In this document: positions 45,668 to 54,255 of the stretch, piece after piece
Numbering within the stretch: the first letter of the stretch is position 1
How the letters are laid out: every line of letters starts with the position of its first letter
Assembly: GCF_024256385.1 (NCBI RefSeq)
Contig: NZ_JAMLFW010000001.1
Span: 6,138,001 to 6,202,000 of the forward strand
Length of the DNA stretch: 64,000 bases
Source: Anatilimnocola floriformis
Lineage (GTDB): Bacteria; Planctomycetota; Planctomycetia; Pirellulales; Pirellulaceae
Reading direction: 5' to 3'
Made by a program: the position numbers and the translations under genes
The notes under the pieces: model-generated
Databases searched by the model: none
The model's input: the letters and a program-made list of their open reading frames with translations, nothing else
Told to the model about the DNA's origin: nothing

Positions 45668-46456
45668 ATGACCAACCCCTACGAATCGCCCGTCCCTGAA
45701 GATGAAATTCAACCGTCGCTCGACGCGGACCCGATCGCGCGCGGCGAGCAGATTGGGCCCGAGTATCGCGTGCTGTTTTTCGTTGCGCTGGCGATAGTCA
45801 TTTACAACGACGGCTTTTTTATCGGCGCGCTCTACCAGATGCTGACGCCGACCAATGCTGCTCAGTTGCTCATGGTCATCGCCTCGGCCGCCGGACTCGC
45901 CGCGCTCCCTTTGGCGGTTTGGCGGAAGTGGCAGCGGTCGGCAACGTTCCCGGTGCAACTCGGGCATTGGATTCTGCTGATGGCCGGCGCCGCCTGGTTG
46001 GGGCTGAAAGTCAGCGAGGCCTGGTATGTCCAGCTAGGCAGCAATTCGCTGACGGAAGAACTGGGCTCAGGGAATACGTTGCGCCAGATGAACGTGGTGC
46101 GGGCCGTGGTGCTGCTCGTCATCAGCAGCATTTATTGGCTTGCTTTGAATTCGTTACGTGGCGACCGGCTCAGCCAGGCCTATGTCTTGGCCGCCATTGC
46201 TGGGCTCTACGTAGTGGGTTTGACGCCCCTCCTGGGAATTTCGCGAATAATGGCCGGCCTCGTCGCGATTCCCGCCGCGCTAGCAGTCATGATTCTCTTC
46301 GGTACGATTCTGGTGCGCGACCTGCTGCATCCAAAAACGAAAGACCCCATGCATTGGGTTGGATTCTCAACGATCGCGCTCAATGCTGCCGCTGCCCTGA
46401 TCAACGCAGCACAATCTTTTTGGATCCTCTACTCCGACCGCCGCTTCGATGGATAG
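45668..46456 (+). CDS. Polytopic membrane protein of unknown function
   Basis: A 262-residue protein starting MTNPYESPVPEDE, an NPYESP opening seen on many planctomycete membrane proteins. About six hydrophobic segments follow (near 35-55, 65-82, 96-115, 140-155, 175-195 and 200-222), with one more near the C-terminus. No transporter or enzyme motif is recognised. It begins 23 nt after paralogue B and may share its transcript. Confidence 0.75.
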   Translation: MTNPYESPVPEDEIQPSLDADPIARGEQIGPEYRVLFFVALAIVIYNDGFFIGALYQMLTPTNAAQLLMVIASAAGLAALPLAVWRKWQRSATFPVQLGHWILLMAGAAWLGLKVSEAWYVQLGSNSLTEELGSGNTLRQMNVVRAVVLLVISSIYWLALNSLRGDRLSQAYVLAAIAGLYVVGLTPLLGISRIMAGLVAIPAALAVMILFGTILVRDLLHPKTKDPMHWVGFSTIALNAAAALINAAQSFWILYSDRRFDG

Positions 46457-46633
46457 CTAGCACTCGCCAGCCAGCATCGCCCGAATCATCCCCGCTTCTG
46501 TATTTCCCCCTGCCCTAGTCCCTCGCCCCTCATCCCTAGCCCCTTTCGACGTAGGCAATTTCTGCCGGTTGTGTTAGTTTAGCGCGTGACAGAAATTTTC
46601 GCCGGCCAACGACGGCCGGTTTGCGCGTCGCAC

Positions 46634-46639
46634 GGAGGA
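46634..46639 (+). promoter_or_regulatory. Shine-Dalgarno site fixing the phosphoesterase start
   Basis: GGAGGA lies 5 nt before ATG 46645. It favours that start over the in-frame TTG at 46621. Confidence 0.75.
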
Positions 46640-46644
46640 CGACC

Positions 46645-47880
46645 ATGGGCCATGCCTTTCGCTTTTTGCACTCAGGCGATTTCGACCTGCAGCAGCCGTT
46701 GACCGGTTTGGCTGACGTGCCCGAAGCGCTGCGCCCGTTGCTCGTCGATGCACCATTCACGGCGGCGCAGCGTGTCTTTGATGTCGCCATTCGCGAGCGC
46801 GTCGATTTCATTGTTCTCAGCGGCAACTTGCTCGACATCGACCAGGCCGGTCCGCGGTCGGTGGCGTTTCTCATCGAACAATTTACGCGGATGAATGAAA
46901 ACGACATCGGCGTGTATTGGGCCGGCGGCGTGACCGATCCGCCGCAACAATGGCCCGGCGCCGCGCGGCTGCCGAAGAACGTCAATTTGTTTCCGGCCTA
47001 TCAGGTCGAAGAGTTCACGCATTTTCGCGAAGACAAACCAATCGCCTCCGTGCGTGGCCGCAGCTGGCAAGGTCCGACGGCGCCGCTCGATCCGCTCGCA
47101 CCCGATTTCGATCGCCTCTTCACGGTCGCGGTCAGCTACGGCCAAACCGAGATCAGTCCGTTGCTGCACAAGCCCGTGAATTATTGGGCCCTCGGTGGTT
47201 CGCCGCATCGCACTACACACGGCGATTCGCTGCGAACCGTTCACTATCCCGGTTCACCGCAAGGTCGCAAGCCGCAACACGCCGGCGCGCATGGCTGCTC
47301 GCTCGTGCATGTCGAATCCGACGGCAAGACCCGCGTGCAACTCATTCCGACCGATGCCGTGCGGTTTCAAACCGAAGACATCTCGATGGATCCTACCGCG
47401 CCGGTCGCCGATCAGCGCCGACCGTTTCTCGAACGCGTGAAAGACCTGCGCACCGAAAGTGACGATCGGCCGCTCTTGGTTTCGTGGGAAATGCGACTCA
47501 GCGGCACGCCGACGCTCGCGCAGCGGGAAAAGGTTTCGGCCGAAATGCTCACCTGGCTGCGGAACGAATTCGGCGGCAGTCGCGTGCCGCTGTGGTCGAT
47601 CGGCGTCGAGTGCGCAAGCGGCTTGCTCAATCCTGGTTGGATGACCGAAGACACGATGCTTGGCGAATTTCTCCGCGCGATCGAAAAGGCCTGCCACGAC
47701 GACGATCAACCGCTCGACCTGTCGACCTTTGTGCCGACGCGGCATCAGCAGTCGTCGCTCGCGAGCATCGCCCAGATCGGCACAGGCATGGACAAACAAA
47801 CGCTCCTCCGCGAAGCGGCGCTCCTCGGTGCGCAGCTGCTCGGGGCCGACGAACGTGGCCCAGCGAGGATTTTGTCATGA
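46645..47880 (+). CDS. SbcD/YhaO-like metallophosphoesterase homologue with degenerate active site
   Basis: A 411-residue protein from ATG 46645. The fold is that of SbcD/Mre11-type exonucleases: FLHSGDFDLQQPL, then FIVLSGNLLDI, then VYWAGGVTDPP and NYWALGGSPHR. Nearly every expected metal ligand is altered. D-x-H reads D12-F-D14, GDxxD reads G60-N-L-L-D64, GNH(D/E) reads GGVTD and GHxH reads GGSPH. Catalysis is therefore doubtful. The next gene encodes a large YhaN/SbcC-like ATPase, the usual partner, separated by 100 nt that hold a repeat. A scaffold or regulatory subunit is the best inference. Confidence 0.8.
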   Translation: MGHAFRFLHSGDFDLQQPLTGLADVPEALRPLLVDAPFTAAQRVFDVAIRERVDFIVLSGNLLDIDQAGPRSVAFLIEQFTRMNENDIGVYWAGGVTDPPQQWPGAARLPKNVNLFPAYQVEEFTHFREDKPIASVRGRSWQGPTAPLDPLAPDFDRLFTVAVSYGQTEISPLLHKPVNYWALGGSPHRTTHGDSLRTVHYPGSPQGRKPQHAGAHGCSLVHVESDGKTRVQLIPTDAVRFQTEDISMDPTAPVADQRRPFLERVKDLRTESDDRPLLVSWEMRLSGTPTLAQREKVSAEMLTWLRNEFGGSRVPLWSIGVECASGLLNPGWMTEDTMLGEFLRAIEKACHDDDQPLDLSTFVPTRHQQSSLASIAQIGTGMDKQTLLREAALLGAQLLGADERGPARILS

Positions 47881-47889
47881 TCAACAAGG

Positions 47890-47912
47890 TAGCCCGACGC
47901 GTAAGCGAGGGA
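47890..47912. repeat. Short intergenic repeat-like element (GCCCGACGCGTAAGCGAGGG)
   Basis: This GC-rich string sits in the 100-nt gap between the phosphoesterase and ATPase genes. Strings of this form recur in planctomycete intergenic regions in my recollection; only one copy is visible in this window, so the call rests on recall. Confidence 0.4.
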
Positions 47913-47980
47913 GATGCGGGTACAAAGTCGAATGATTCGGCTAACCCCAGTTCACACTTCAGCGGCAGGGAGTCGCCGGC

Positions 47981-50900
47981 ATGAAGATTAAAGAAATCGA
48001 TATCGAAGGCTTTGGCGCCTGGACGGGCCTGCGCTTGCCGGATCTTTCCGACGAAGCCACGGTCATCTACGGACCGAACGAAGCCGGCAAAACTACGGTC
48101 ATGCAGTTCGTGCGCAGCGTGCTGTATGGTTTTTCCGTTGCGCGGCGGCAACGCTATTTGCCACCGGTTTTCGGCGGCAAAATCGGCGGCCGGCTGAAGC
48201 TCGGCAGCAATGTCGGCCAGTTCGTCGTGCAACGCAGCGCCAAGATGGACGACCTGCCCGATGAGCGCGGCCATCTCACGCTCGTTGATGCGCAAGGTCT
48301 GCCGCGCGATCTGTCGCACCTCGATGCCCTCCTCGCTGGCGTCGATGAACCAACCTTCAACAACGTTTTCGCCATCGGCCTGCGAGAAATTCAAGAGCTG
48401 GCCGTTCTCGACGATACGGCTGCTGCCGATCTTCTGTACAAACTTTCGACGGGCCTCGATCGCGTTTCGATCATCGACGTGATGCGTGAGCTCGGCGCCT
48501 CGCGTGATCGCTTGCTGTCGGCCGATGATACCGCGTCGAAGATCCCGAGCTTGATGCAAGAGCGCGACACGCTGCGCGCCGAGATTGCCGATCTGTCGTC
48601 GGCTTCGCGCCGTTGGGCCGAGCTGGCCGCCGAACGAGCGATGATTGCCGAAGAAGCGGGCGAGCTCGAACGCTCGATCGATGGCAACGATGCAGCTTCG
48701 CGATTGATGGAAGTTGCCCTCGAAATCCAACAGCCGTGGTACGTACGCGTCGATCTCGATCGCCAGATCGCCTCGATGGCCACCGTCAAAGCGTTGCCGG
48801 AAAAAGCCGTCGAACGCCTCGAACTCCTTAAACGAAAAATCATCAAGGGAAAGAAGCAGCTCAAGCGGCTCGCGGCGAAAACGGAACAACTCAACAAAGA
48901 TCTTGAGAGCATCGAGGTCAATCGCGGCCTGATTTCGGCCATTCCGCGCATCGAAGCCCTCGGCGAACACTCGCAATGGCTGGTGACGCTCGAAGGGCAA
49001 ATCACGCGTCTCAAGGAAGAGCTGAAGCGCCTCGATCAAGAGATCGACGGCCAACTCGGCGGCCTGGCCAAGAACAGCGGCGCAACGAACCTCGATGAAC
49101 TGCCGCGCGACACCGTCGCGTTGCTGAAGCGGCCCTCGCAGCAGCTCCGCGAGGAAACCGAAGCCGTCGAAAAAGCTCGCGTCGAAGCGGAAAATACCAA
49201 GCGCGATGTCGAGCAACTGACCGTCCAGCTCGAAGGCGTGAGTCGGTTACGGATGGCCGATCTGAATAAGTCGATTCAGGCGGCTGGCAACAAAGTTGCC
49301 ATCCTGCGAAAGCGAATTCAGGTCGAAGAACGGCTCGATGCCCTCGGCAATCGCCGCAGCGAGCTCGAATTCGAAGCCGATGAAGCGCACGAATACCAAG
49401 AGACGCCGATGCGCGTCACGATGGCCCTCGGTGCCATCTTCTCTTTTGGTGTGATGCTCGTTGGTTTCGGCGTTTTCAACCAATACTTACTGATGTGGCA
49501 GGATGCTACTCAGCCGAACTTGACCCTGATTGGCTTCGGGCTCGCCTTTGGCGCCGGATCGATCTTCGGCAAGTTCCTGCTCGAACGTCAGGGTGAAGAC
49601 ACGGCTGTCGATGCTCGCCGCCATCTCGATGCCACTCGCAACCAGGTCGCCGATCTCAAGCAGCAGCGTGACGAACTCGACGCCGAACTGCCGACCGGCG
49701 GCGGCGCTCTCGACATTCGCCTGCGTGAAGCCGAGAACGAACTGCGCGAACTCGAACGGATGGCGCCGCAGAAGACAGAACTCGAAGCCTGCTCGGCTCG
49801 CAACGAGGTGGCTCAGCGCCGTTACGCTGCCGCTCAAGAATCGTTGAAAGAAGCTCGCAATCGCTGGAAGAACGCTCTTCGGAGCGCGGGCTTGCCTGAA
49901 GACTTTCAGCCGCACAAAGTTCGCGCGGTCGCCAAGAGCACCGATCACCTGGCCGACAGCCGTCGTCGTCGCGAAGCTCGCAAGGATGAACTCGAACAGC
50001 GCGAACGCGAGCTCCTTGTCTTCTGCAGCCGCGTGCAGCAACTGATGGCCGACGTGCGCGTCACGCCAGCCACCGACAAGCCGCAGATGCAGATCCGCCA
50101 GCTCTCGCAAGCTCTCGCTGCCGAAAAAGAGACGCTCGAAATGCGGGAAGGGCTGGTCCTCAAGATCCGCCGCCTGAAGAAGACGAAGTCCAAGTTCCAA
50201 AGCGGCATCCGCAATGCCATTCGCCGTCGCCACTCGCTCTTCAGCGTCGCTGGCGTCGTCGATGCCGCCGGATTTAAGAATGCGGCGGCCGACTATGCCA
50301 AGCTGCTCGATCTTCGCAAGCAACGCGACGAAATCTCGGTAAAGATCAAGCATCAGCTGCACGATGAGTTCGCCGAAGAAACGATCAGCGGCGTCTTTGC
50401 TCGCGAAGGTCGCGACCTGCAACAGCGTTGGGACGAACGCGTCGCCAAGGCTCAGGACATCCGCACCAAGCTCGCCCAAATGCACGAGCGCCGCGGCGTG
50501 ATCAATTCGGAGATGCAAAAGCTGGCCGGTGATCGCCGCCTCAGCGAAGCGACCCTTGAAGTCGGCATGATCGAACAGCAACTCCGCAACTCAACCCGCC
50601 GCTGGCAACAGCTAGCCGCCATCAGCCGCATTCTCGACTCCGTCCGCAAGGCCTACGAAACCGATCGCCAACCGGAAACGCTCCGCGAAGCCTCGATCTA
50701 TCTCGGCAAGATCACGCAGGGGCACTACACCCGCGTGTGGATGCCCCTCGATCGCCGTGCGCTTCTTATCGAAGATCACCGCCATCAATCGCTGCCGCTC
50801 GAAGTTCTCAGCCGCGGTACGCGAGAAGCGGTTTACATCAGCCTTCGTCTCGCGCTCGCTGCGTCGTTCGGCCGCAAGGGCGCCAAGCTGCCGCTGGTGC

Positions 50901-51820
50901 TCGACGACGTGCTCGTCAACTTCGACGCCGGCCGCGTGCGTGCGACGGCCCAGGTGATGTACGAATTCGCCAAGGAAGGACATCAGGTCATCCTCTTCAC
51001 CTGCCACGAACACATCCAGCAGATCTGCGAGGAAGCGAACTTCGTCGCTCGCAACTTGCCGAACCGCGGCACCACGGTCGAAGTCATCCCCGCCGAACCG
51101 GTGCGGAAGAAAAAGAAGAAAGAACTGCCGAAGATCGAACCCAAGATCGAGTTGCCGCCGCCTCCGCCGCCAGAACCAGTCGAAGAGCCGAAGCGCGAAC
51201 GGATCAAGATCGATCCGAATGAACTGTTCGATATGGCTTCGGTCGAAGAGCAGTGGTTTGACCCGAACAACGCCTGGCAGCTGAAAAAACTGCCGCCGCC
51301 TCCGCCCGAACCGAAGGTGAGCTACACCGACTTCTGGCCCATCGCCACGGCTCCCGCGCCGTCGAAGCCGGTCTTCATCGCCGCGCCGGAACCGCCGCCG
51401 CAACCGAAGGTCAGCGGCTATCAATGGGGCGTGAACGACCTGCCCGACAGCTGGGCACTCGCGGCTCCTCCCGCACCGTTGCCGCCACCACCACCCACGC
51501 CGAGCTACGAAGTTTATACGTACCGCCAGCCGGAACCGGTTGTGGTTGCCCCCGCACCACCTCCGCCGCCGCGGCCACAAGCGATCGAGCCGCGCCGGCC
51601 GATCGTGATTGTCGCGCCGCCTCCGCCACCACCAGCACCGTTGCCGCCACCCGCGCCGATTTTGATGGAGCCGATCTACGTCGCGCCGCCACCACCTCCC
51701 GCACCGATCGTCGTTGCACCGGTGGTCGTGAAGCAGCCGAAGAAGGTTGTGTCGGTCGAGATCAAACCGGAACCGCGCCGCCGATTCACTTGGGAATCGC
51801 CCGAAATGTATGCGGATTAA
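47981..51820 (+). CDS. YhaN/SbcC-like SMC-type AAA ATPase with membrane hairpin and Pro-rich tail
   Basis: A 1,279-residue protein. Walker A is YGPNEAGKTT (about 30-39). The ABC-type signature SRGTREAVYISLRLALA starts near 944, with Walker B LPLVLDD at 970-976. Between the two halves are long coiled coils broken near 480-534 by two hydrophobic segments (ALGAIFSFGVMLVGFGVF and LIGFGLAFGAGSIFGKF), typical of YhaN rather than SbcC. The last 240 residues are Pro-rich (PPPPPPEP runs with YTDFWP and WFDPNNAWQL islands), an unusual addition. The upstream AGGGAG fits ATG 47981. Proposed role with the preceding protein: DNA end or membrane-linked repair (inference). The stop overlaps the coaX stop by 3-4 nt. 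Confidence 0.88.
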   Translation: MKIKEIDIEGFGAWTGLRLPDLSDEATVIYGPNEAGKTTVMQFVRSVLYGFSVARRQRYLPPVFGGKIGGRLKLGSNVGQFVVQRSAKMDDLPDERGHLTLVDAQGLPRDLSHLDALLAGVDEPTFNNVFAIGLREIQELAVLDDTAAADLLYKLSTGLDRVSIIDVMRELGASRDRLLSADDTASKIPSLMQERDTLRAEIADLSSASRRWAELAAERAMIAEEAGELERSIDGNDAASRLMEVALEIQQPWYVRVDLDRQIASMATVKALPEKAVERLELLKRKIIKGKKQLKRLAAKTEQLNKDLESIEVNRGLISAIPRIEALGEHSQWLVTLEGQITRLKEELKRLDQEIDGQLGGLAKNSGATNLDELPRDTVALLKRPSQQLREETEAVEKARVEAENTKRDVEQLTVQLEGVSRLRMADLNKSIQAAGNKVAILRKRIQVEERLDALGNRRSELEFEADEAHEYQETPMRVTMALGAIFSFGVMLVGFGVFNQYLLMWQDATQPNLTLIGFGLAFGAGSIFGKFLLERQGEDTAVDARRHLDATRNQVADLKQQRDELDAELPTGGGALDIRLREAENELRELERMAPQKTELEACSARNEVAQRRYAAAQESLKEARNRWKNALRSAGLPEDFQPHKVRAVAKSTDHLADSRRRREARKDELEQRERELLVFCSRVQQLMADVRVTPATDKPQMQIRQLSQALAAEKETLEMREGLVLKIRRLKKTKSKFQSGIRNAIRRRHSLFSVAGVVDAAGFKNAAADYAKLLDLRKQRDEISVKIKHQLHDEFAEETISGVFAREGRDLQQRWDERVAKAQDIRTKLAQMHERRGVINSEMQKLAGDRRLSEATLEVGMIEQQLRNSTRRWQQLAAISRILDSVRKAYETDRQPETLREASIYLGKITQGHYTRVWMPLDRRALLIEDHRHQSLPLEVLSRGTREAVYISLRLALAASFGRKGAKLPLVLDDVLVNFDAGRVRATAQVMYEFAKEGHQVILFTCHEHIQQICEEANFVARNLPNRGTTVEVIPAEPVRKKKKKELPKIEPKIELPPPPPPEPVEEPKRERIKIDPNELFDMASVEEQWFDPNNAWQLKKLPPPPPEPKVSYTDFWPIATAPAPSKPVFIAAPEPPPQPKVSGYQWGVNDLPDSWALAAPPAPLPPPPPTPSYEVYTYRQPEPVVVAPAPPPPPRPQAIEPRRPIVIVAPPPPPPAPLPPPAPILMEPIYVAPPPPPAPIVVAPVVVKQPKKVVSVEIKPEPRRRFTWESPEMYAD

Positions 51821-52614
51821 GTTCGCTGCGAGCTGGCCACCGCAATACCGCTGAGCACGAGATGCGGCAGGTACTGCGCATGCTCGGCGACGAGCGGCGA
51901 GAGTCGTCGCAGGTCACCACCAGTGACGAAGAGCGCCGGCTCGACGGCTAGCTCTTGCTTCATCCGCGTCACGATCTCGCGCACGCTGCCGACCGCGCCC
52001 CAGAAGAGGCCGCTGCGGATCGCATCGTTCGTATTCTTACCGACCACGGGTGGCGGTTCGTCATTGGGTTGAATCCGCGCGAGAGGCAGAAAATCGGCGC
52101 CGCCGAAGAGCGCTTCGGCCGACAGGCGAAAGCCTGGCAGAATCGTCCCGCCCAGGAACGCGCCGGTCTCGCTGATCAGGTTCACCGTCACGGCGGTACC
52201 AGCTCCCACGACGATGGCGGGCGTGTTCGACGGTCGCAGCACATTGGCAGCCACTGCAGCGGCCAGGCGATCGAGTCCCACTTTGTCGGGCTCATCGACC
52301 AGGACTTCGATTGGCAGGTCGCGGTAGCTCAGCTGCTGAAAATCATCTGCGGGCCGGTGCTGGCGAACGAACTGAGCCAGCTTTTGAAAGCCCGCGCGAT
52401 TCACGCTGCTCACTCGCCAGCGAAGCGTTTCGATCGGCAGATTTTCGAGCAAAGAAACCGCCGGCCCCTCGGCGGTCGCAAAATCAAAGACAACCGTCGG
52501 TGACGGCAGGTTCGCCGCGGCAACGTTCGCCGACGGAAACAGCCCGAGCTTGGCGAAGCTGTTGCCAATGTCGACGGCCAGCAACGAATCTTCGCTGCGG
52601 CTAGGCAGGCTCAT
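51817..52614 (-). CDS. coaX: Type III pantothenate kinase CoaX
   Basis: A 265-residue ASKHA-fold kinase that phosphorylates pantothenate in the first step of CoA synthesis. Visible signatures are [15 protein letters not shown] (phosphate loop), [22 protein letters not shown] and [10 protein letters not shown]. The Asp of DIGNS is intact. The start overlaps the obg stop by 4 nt (ATGA), so it is translationally coupled downstream of obg. The 3' end overlaps the convergent ATPase gene. An alternative is a Baf-type regulator of the same fold; the full motif set favours CoaX. Confidence 0.92.
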   Translation of the reverse strand: MSLPSRSEDSLLAVDIGNSFAKLGLFPSANVAAANLPSPTVVFDFATAEGPAVSLLENLPIETLRWRVSSVNRAGFQKLAQFVRQHRPADDFQQLSYRDLPIEVLVDEPDKVGLDRLAAAVAANVLRPSNTPAIVVGAGTAVTVNLISETGAFLGGTILPGFRLSAEALFGGADFLPLARIQPNDEPPPVVGKNTNDAIRSGLFWGAVGSVREIVTRMKQELAVEPALFVTGGDLRRLSPLVAEHAQYLPHLVLSGIAVASSQRT

Positions 52615-53669
52615 GCCTCACTCCGGGCGACACTTTCTTGGGGAGCGTTTTCGCGAGCAGCAGCTTCACGTGCCGCCGCATCGCGGGCATCCAGGGCCTC
52701 GGTCACGGCCCGCATCACCAGGTTCAAGCTCTCGCCGGTCACGGCCGAGATGAGATGCACTGGCTGACCGATTTCCGCGGCCAGCTTATCGCGAATTTCA
52801 TTCGCTTCCGGCAGCTCGCACTTCGTCACGGCGACAATCTCAGGCCGTTCGCCGAGGCGAGCGTCGTATTGCACCAACTCTTCGCGAATGGCCCGGTAAT
52901 TCGAGATCGGATCGCTCCCATCGACCGGAAATGGCTCGACGAGATGGACGAGAATGCCGGCCCGTTCGATGTGCCGGAGAAACTCATGGCCGAGACCAGC
53001 ACCGTGGCTCGCGCCTTCGATCAGCCCGGGAATATCGGCCATCACAAAGTGCCGATCGAAGCTGACCTGCACCATGCCGAGGTTGGGAAACTTCGTGGTG
53101 AACGGATAATCGGCAATCGCGGGCCGGGCCTTCGTCAGGCGACTCAGGAGCGTGCTCTTACCGGCGTTCGGCATGCCGATGATGCCGACATCGGCGATCA
53201 CCTTCAGCTCGAGCAGCAGCTCGCGTTTTTCGCCTTCGCCGCCGGGCGTATGATCGCGCGGAGCGCGATTGGTCGAGGTCTTGAACCGCGTGTTTCCTTT
53301 GCCGGCTTCACCGCCGCGGGCCGCGATGATGGTGTCGCCATCGGTCGTCATGTCGCGAATGATGAAGTCGTTCTTGGCGTCGATGATCAGGGTGCCGGTC
53401 GGCACTTCCAGGATCATGTCGTGGCCGTCTTTGCCCGCTTTGTTCGAGCCGCTGCCGTGGGCGCCACTCGGGGCCTTCCAAAACTTCTGGTGCGAAAACC
53501 CCGAGAGGTTATTCACGCCGTCCTTGGCCACAATGATGATGCTGCCACCCTTGCCGCCATCGCCACCGTCGGGACCACCCTTCGGGACGTACTTCTCGCG
53601 GCGAAAGCTCATGCAGCCGTTGCCGCCCTTGCCGGCTTGGATTTCAATCTGAACGCGGTCGACAAACAT
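52611..53669 (-). CDS. obg: GTPase Obg/CgtA
   Basis: A 352-residue ribosome-associated GTPase. The Gly-rich Obg fold spans about 1-158 ([22 protein letters not shown]). G1 is GMPNAGKS (165-172), G3 DIPGLIEG (212-219), G4 reads TKCE (282-285) rather than NKxD and G5 is SAVTG (308-312). It acts in 50S assembly and stress control. It lacks the long C-terminal domain of some Obg proteins; the short tail is Ala/Glu-rich. It is coupled to coaX by a 4-nt overlap and lies downstream of rpmA across a terminator-like hairpin. Confidence 0.96.
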   Translation of the reverse strand: MFVDRVQIEIQAGKGGNGCMSFRREKYVPKGGPDGGDGGKGGSIIIVAKDGVNNLSGFSHQKFWKAPSGAHGSGSNKAGKDGHDMILEVPTGTLIIDAKNDFIIRDMTTDGDTIIAARGGEAGKGNTRFKTSTNRAPRDHTPGGEGEKRELLLELKVIADVGIIGMPNAGKSTLLSRLTKARPAIADYPFTTKFPNLGMVQVSFDRHFVMADIPGLIEGASHGAGLGHEFLRHIERAGILVHLVEPFPVDGSDPISNYRAIREELVQYDARLGERPEIVAVTKCELPEANEIRDKLAAEIGQPVHLISAVTGESLNLVMRAVTEALDARDAAAREAAARENAPQESVARSEA

Positions 53670-53732
53670 AACTCACTCACTCGTTTACTTTCTCAGCCGA
53701 ACCGTCATCCAGCTAAAATCTACTTGCAACTA

Positions 53733-53777
53733 TCTCCTCTCGACTTTCGTGGTTCACCAGTGAAAGTCGAGAGGAGA
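53733..53777. repeat. Long inverted repeat between rpmA and obg
   Basis: Perfect 16-bp arms TCTCCTCTCGACTTTC / GAAAGTCGAGAGGAGA enclose a 13-nt loop; pairing extends outward with a two-base bulge. The dyad has little T-tract, so it is more like an intergenic repeat or RNA-processing hairpin than a plain terminator. Confidence 0.6.
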
Positions 53778-53805
53778 AAATAGTGAGTAGAGGATTTTGG
53801 ACACC

Positions 53806-53839
53806 CCAAAAAACAAAGGCCCGCGCTAGCGCGAGCCTT
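53806..53839 (-). terminator. Rho-independent terminator after rpmA
   Basis: Read on the minus strand, an AAGGCTCGCGC / GCGCGGGCCTT stem closes on a TA loop and is followed directly by a T-rich tract (TTTGTTTTTT). It lies about 35 nt past the rpmA stop and would separate rpmA from obg transcription, at least in part. Confidence 0.8.
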
Positions 53840-53874
53840 CCATGCTTCACTATCAGAGACCGACGTGACGAACG

Positions 53875-54126
53875 TTAGTTCGTGGCGACGTCGACGTTGA
53901 TGCGCCGGCTGTCTTGATCGAACTTGACCACGCCTTCGACGAGAGCGAACAGCGTGTAGTCCTTGCCCTGGCCGACGTTGCGACCGGCGCGGAACACCGT
54001 GCCGCACTGACGAACGAGAATATTACCAGCAATTACCTTTTCGCCGCCGAACTTCTTCACACCGCGCATTTGCGGATTCGAATCGCGACCGTTGCTGGTA
54101 GAGCCTTGACCCTTCTTATGTGCCAT
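53875..54126 (-). CDS. rpmA: 50S ribosomal protein L27
   Basis: An 83-residue L27 with [39 protein letters not shown] and [16 protein letters not shown]. It begins directly with the conserved AHKKG sequence, so no N-terminal processing is expected. The protein contacts tRNA at the peptidyl-transferase centre. Its usual partner rplU (L21) is not upstream; a secreted protein gene takes that place. A strong terminator follows. Confidence 0.97.
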   Translation of the reverse strand: MAHKKGQGSTSNGRDSNPQMRGVKKFGGEKVIAGNILVRQCGTVFRAGRNVGQGKDYTLFALVEGVVKFDQDSRRINVDVATN

Positions 54127-54255
54127 GACGAAAATCCTGCGACGTAAACCGTTAAACTGCTAAGAGATAGGCCGACCAGTGACTAGCCACGCAGATCGTG
54201 ACAACGGCACTAAAAGCCGGGGAATCCAAGAGTTTACCGGACCGACGCTCCGTGA

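Noticed and set aside
47627-49216. 529-codon minus-strand frame over the YhaN-like gene
   Set aside because: Antisense shadow of the plus-strand coiled-coil ATPase.
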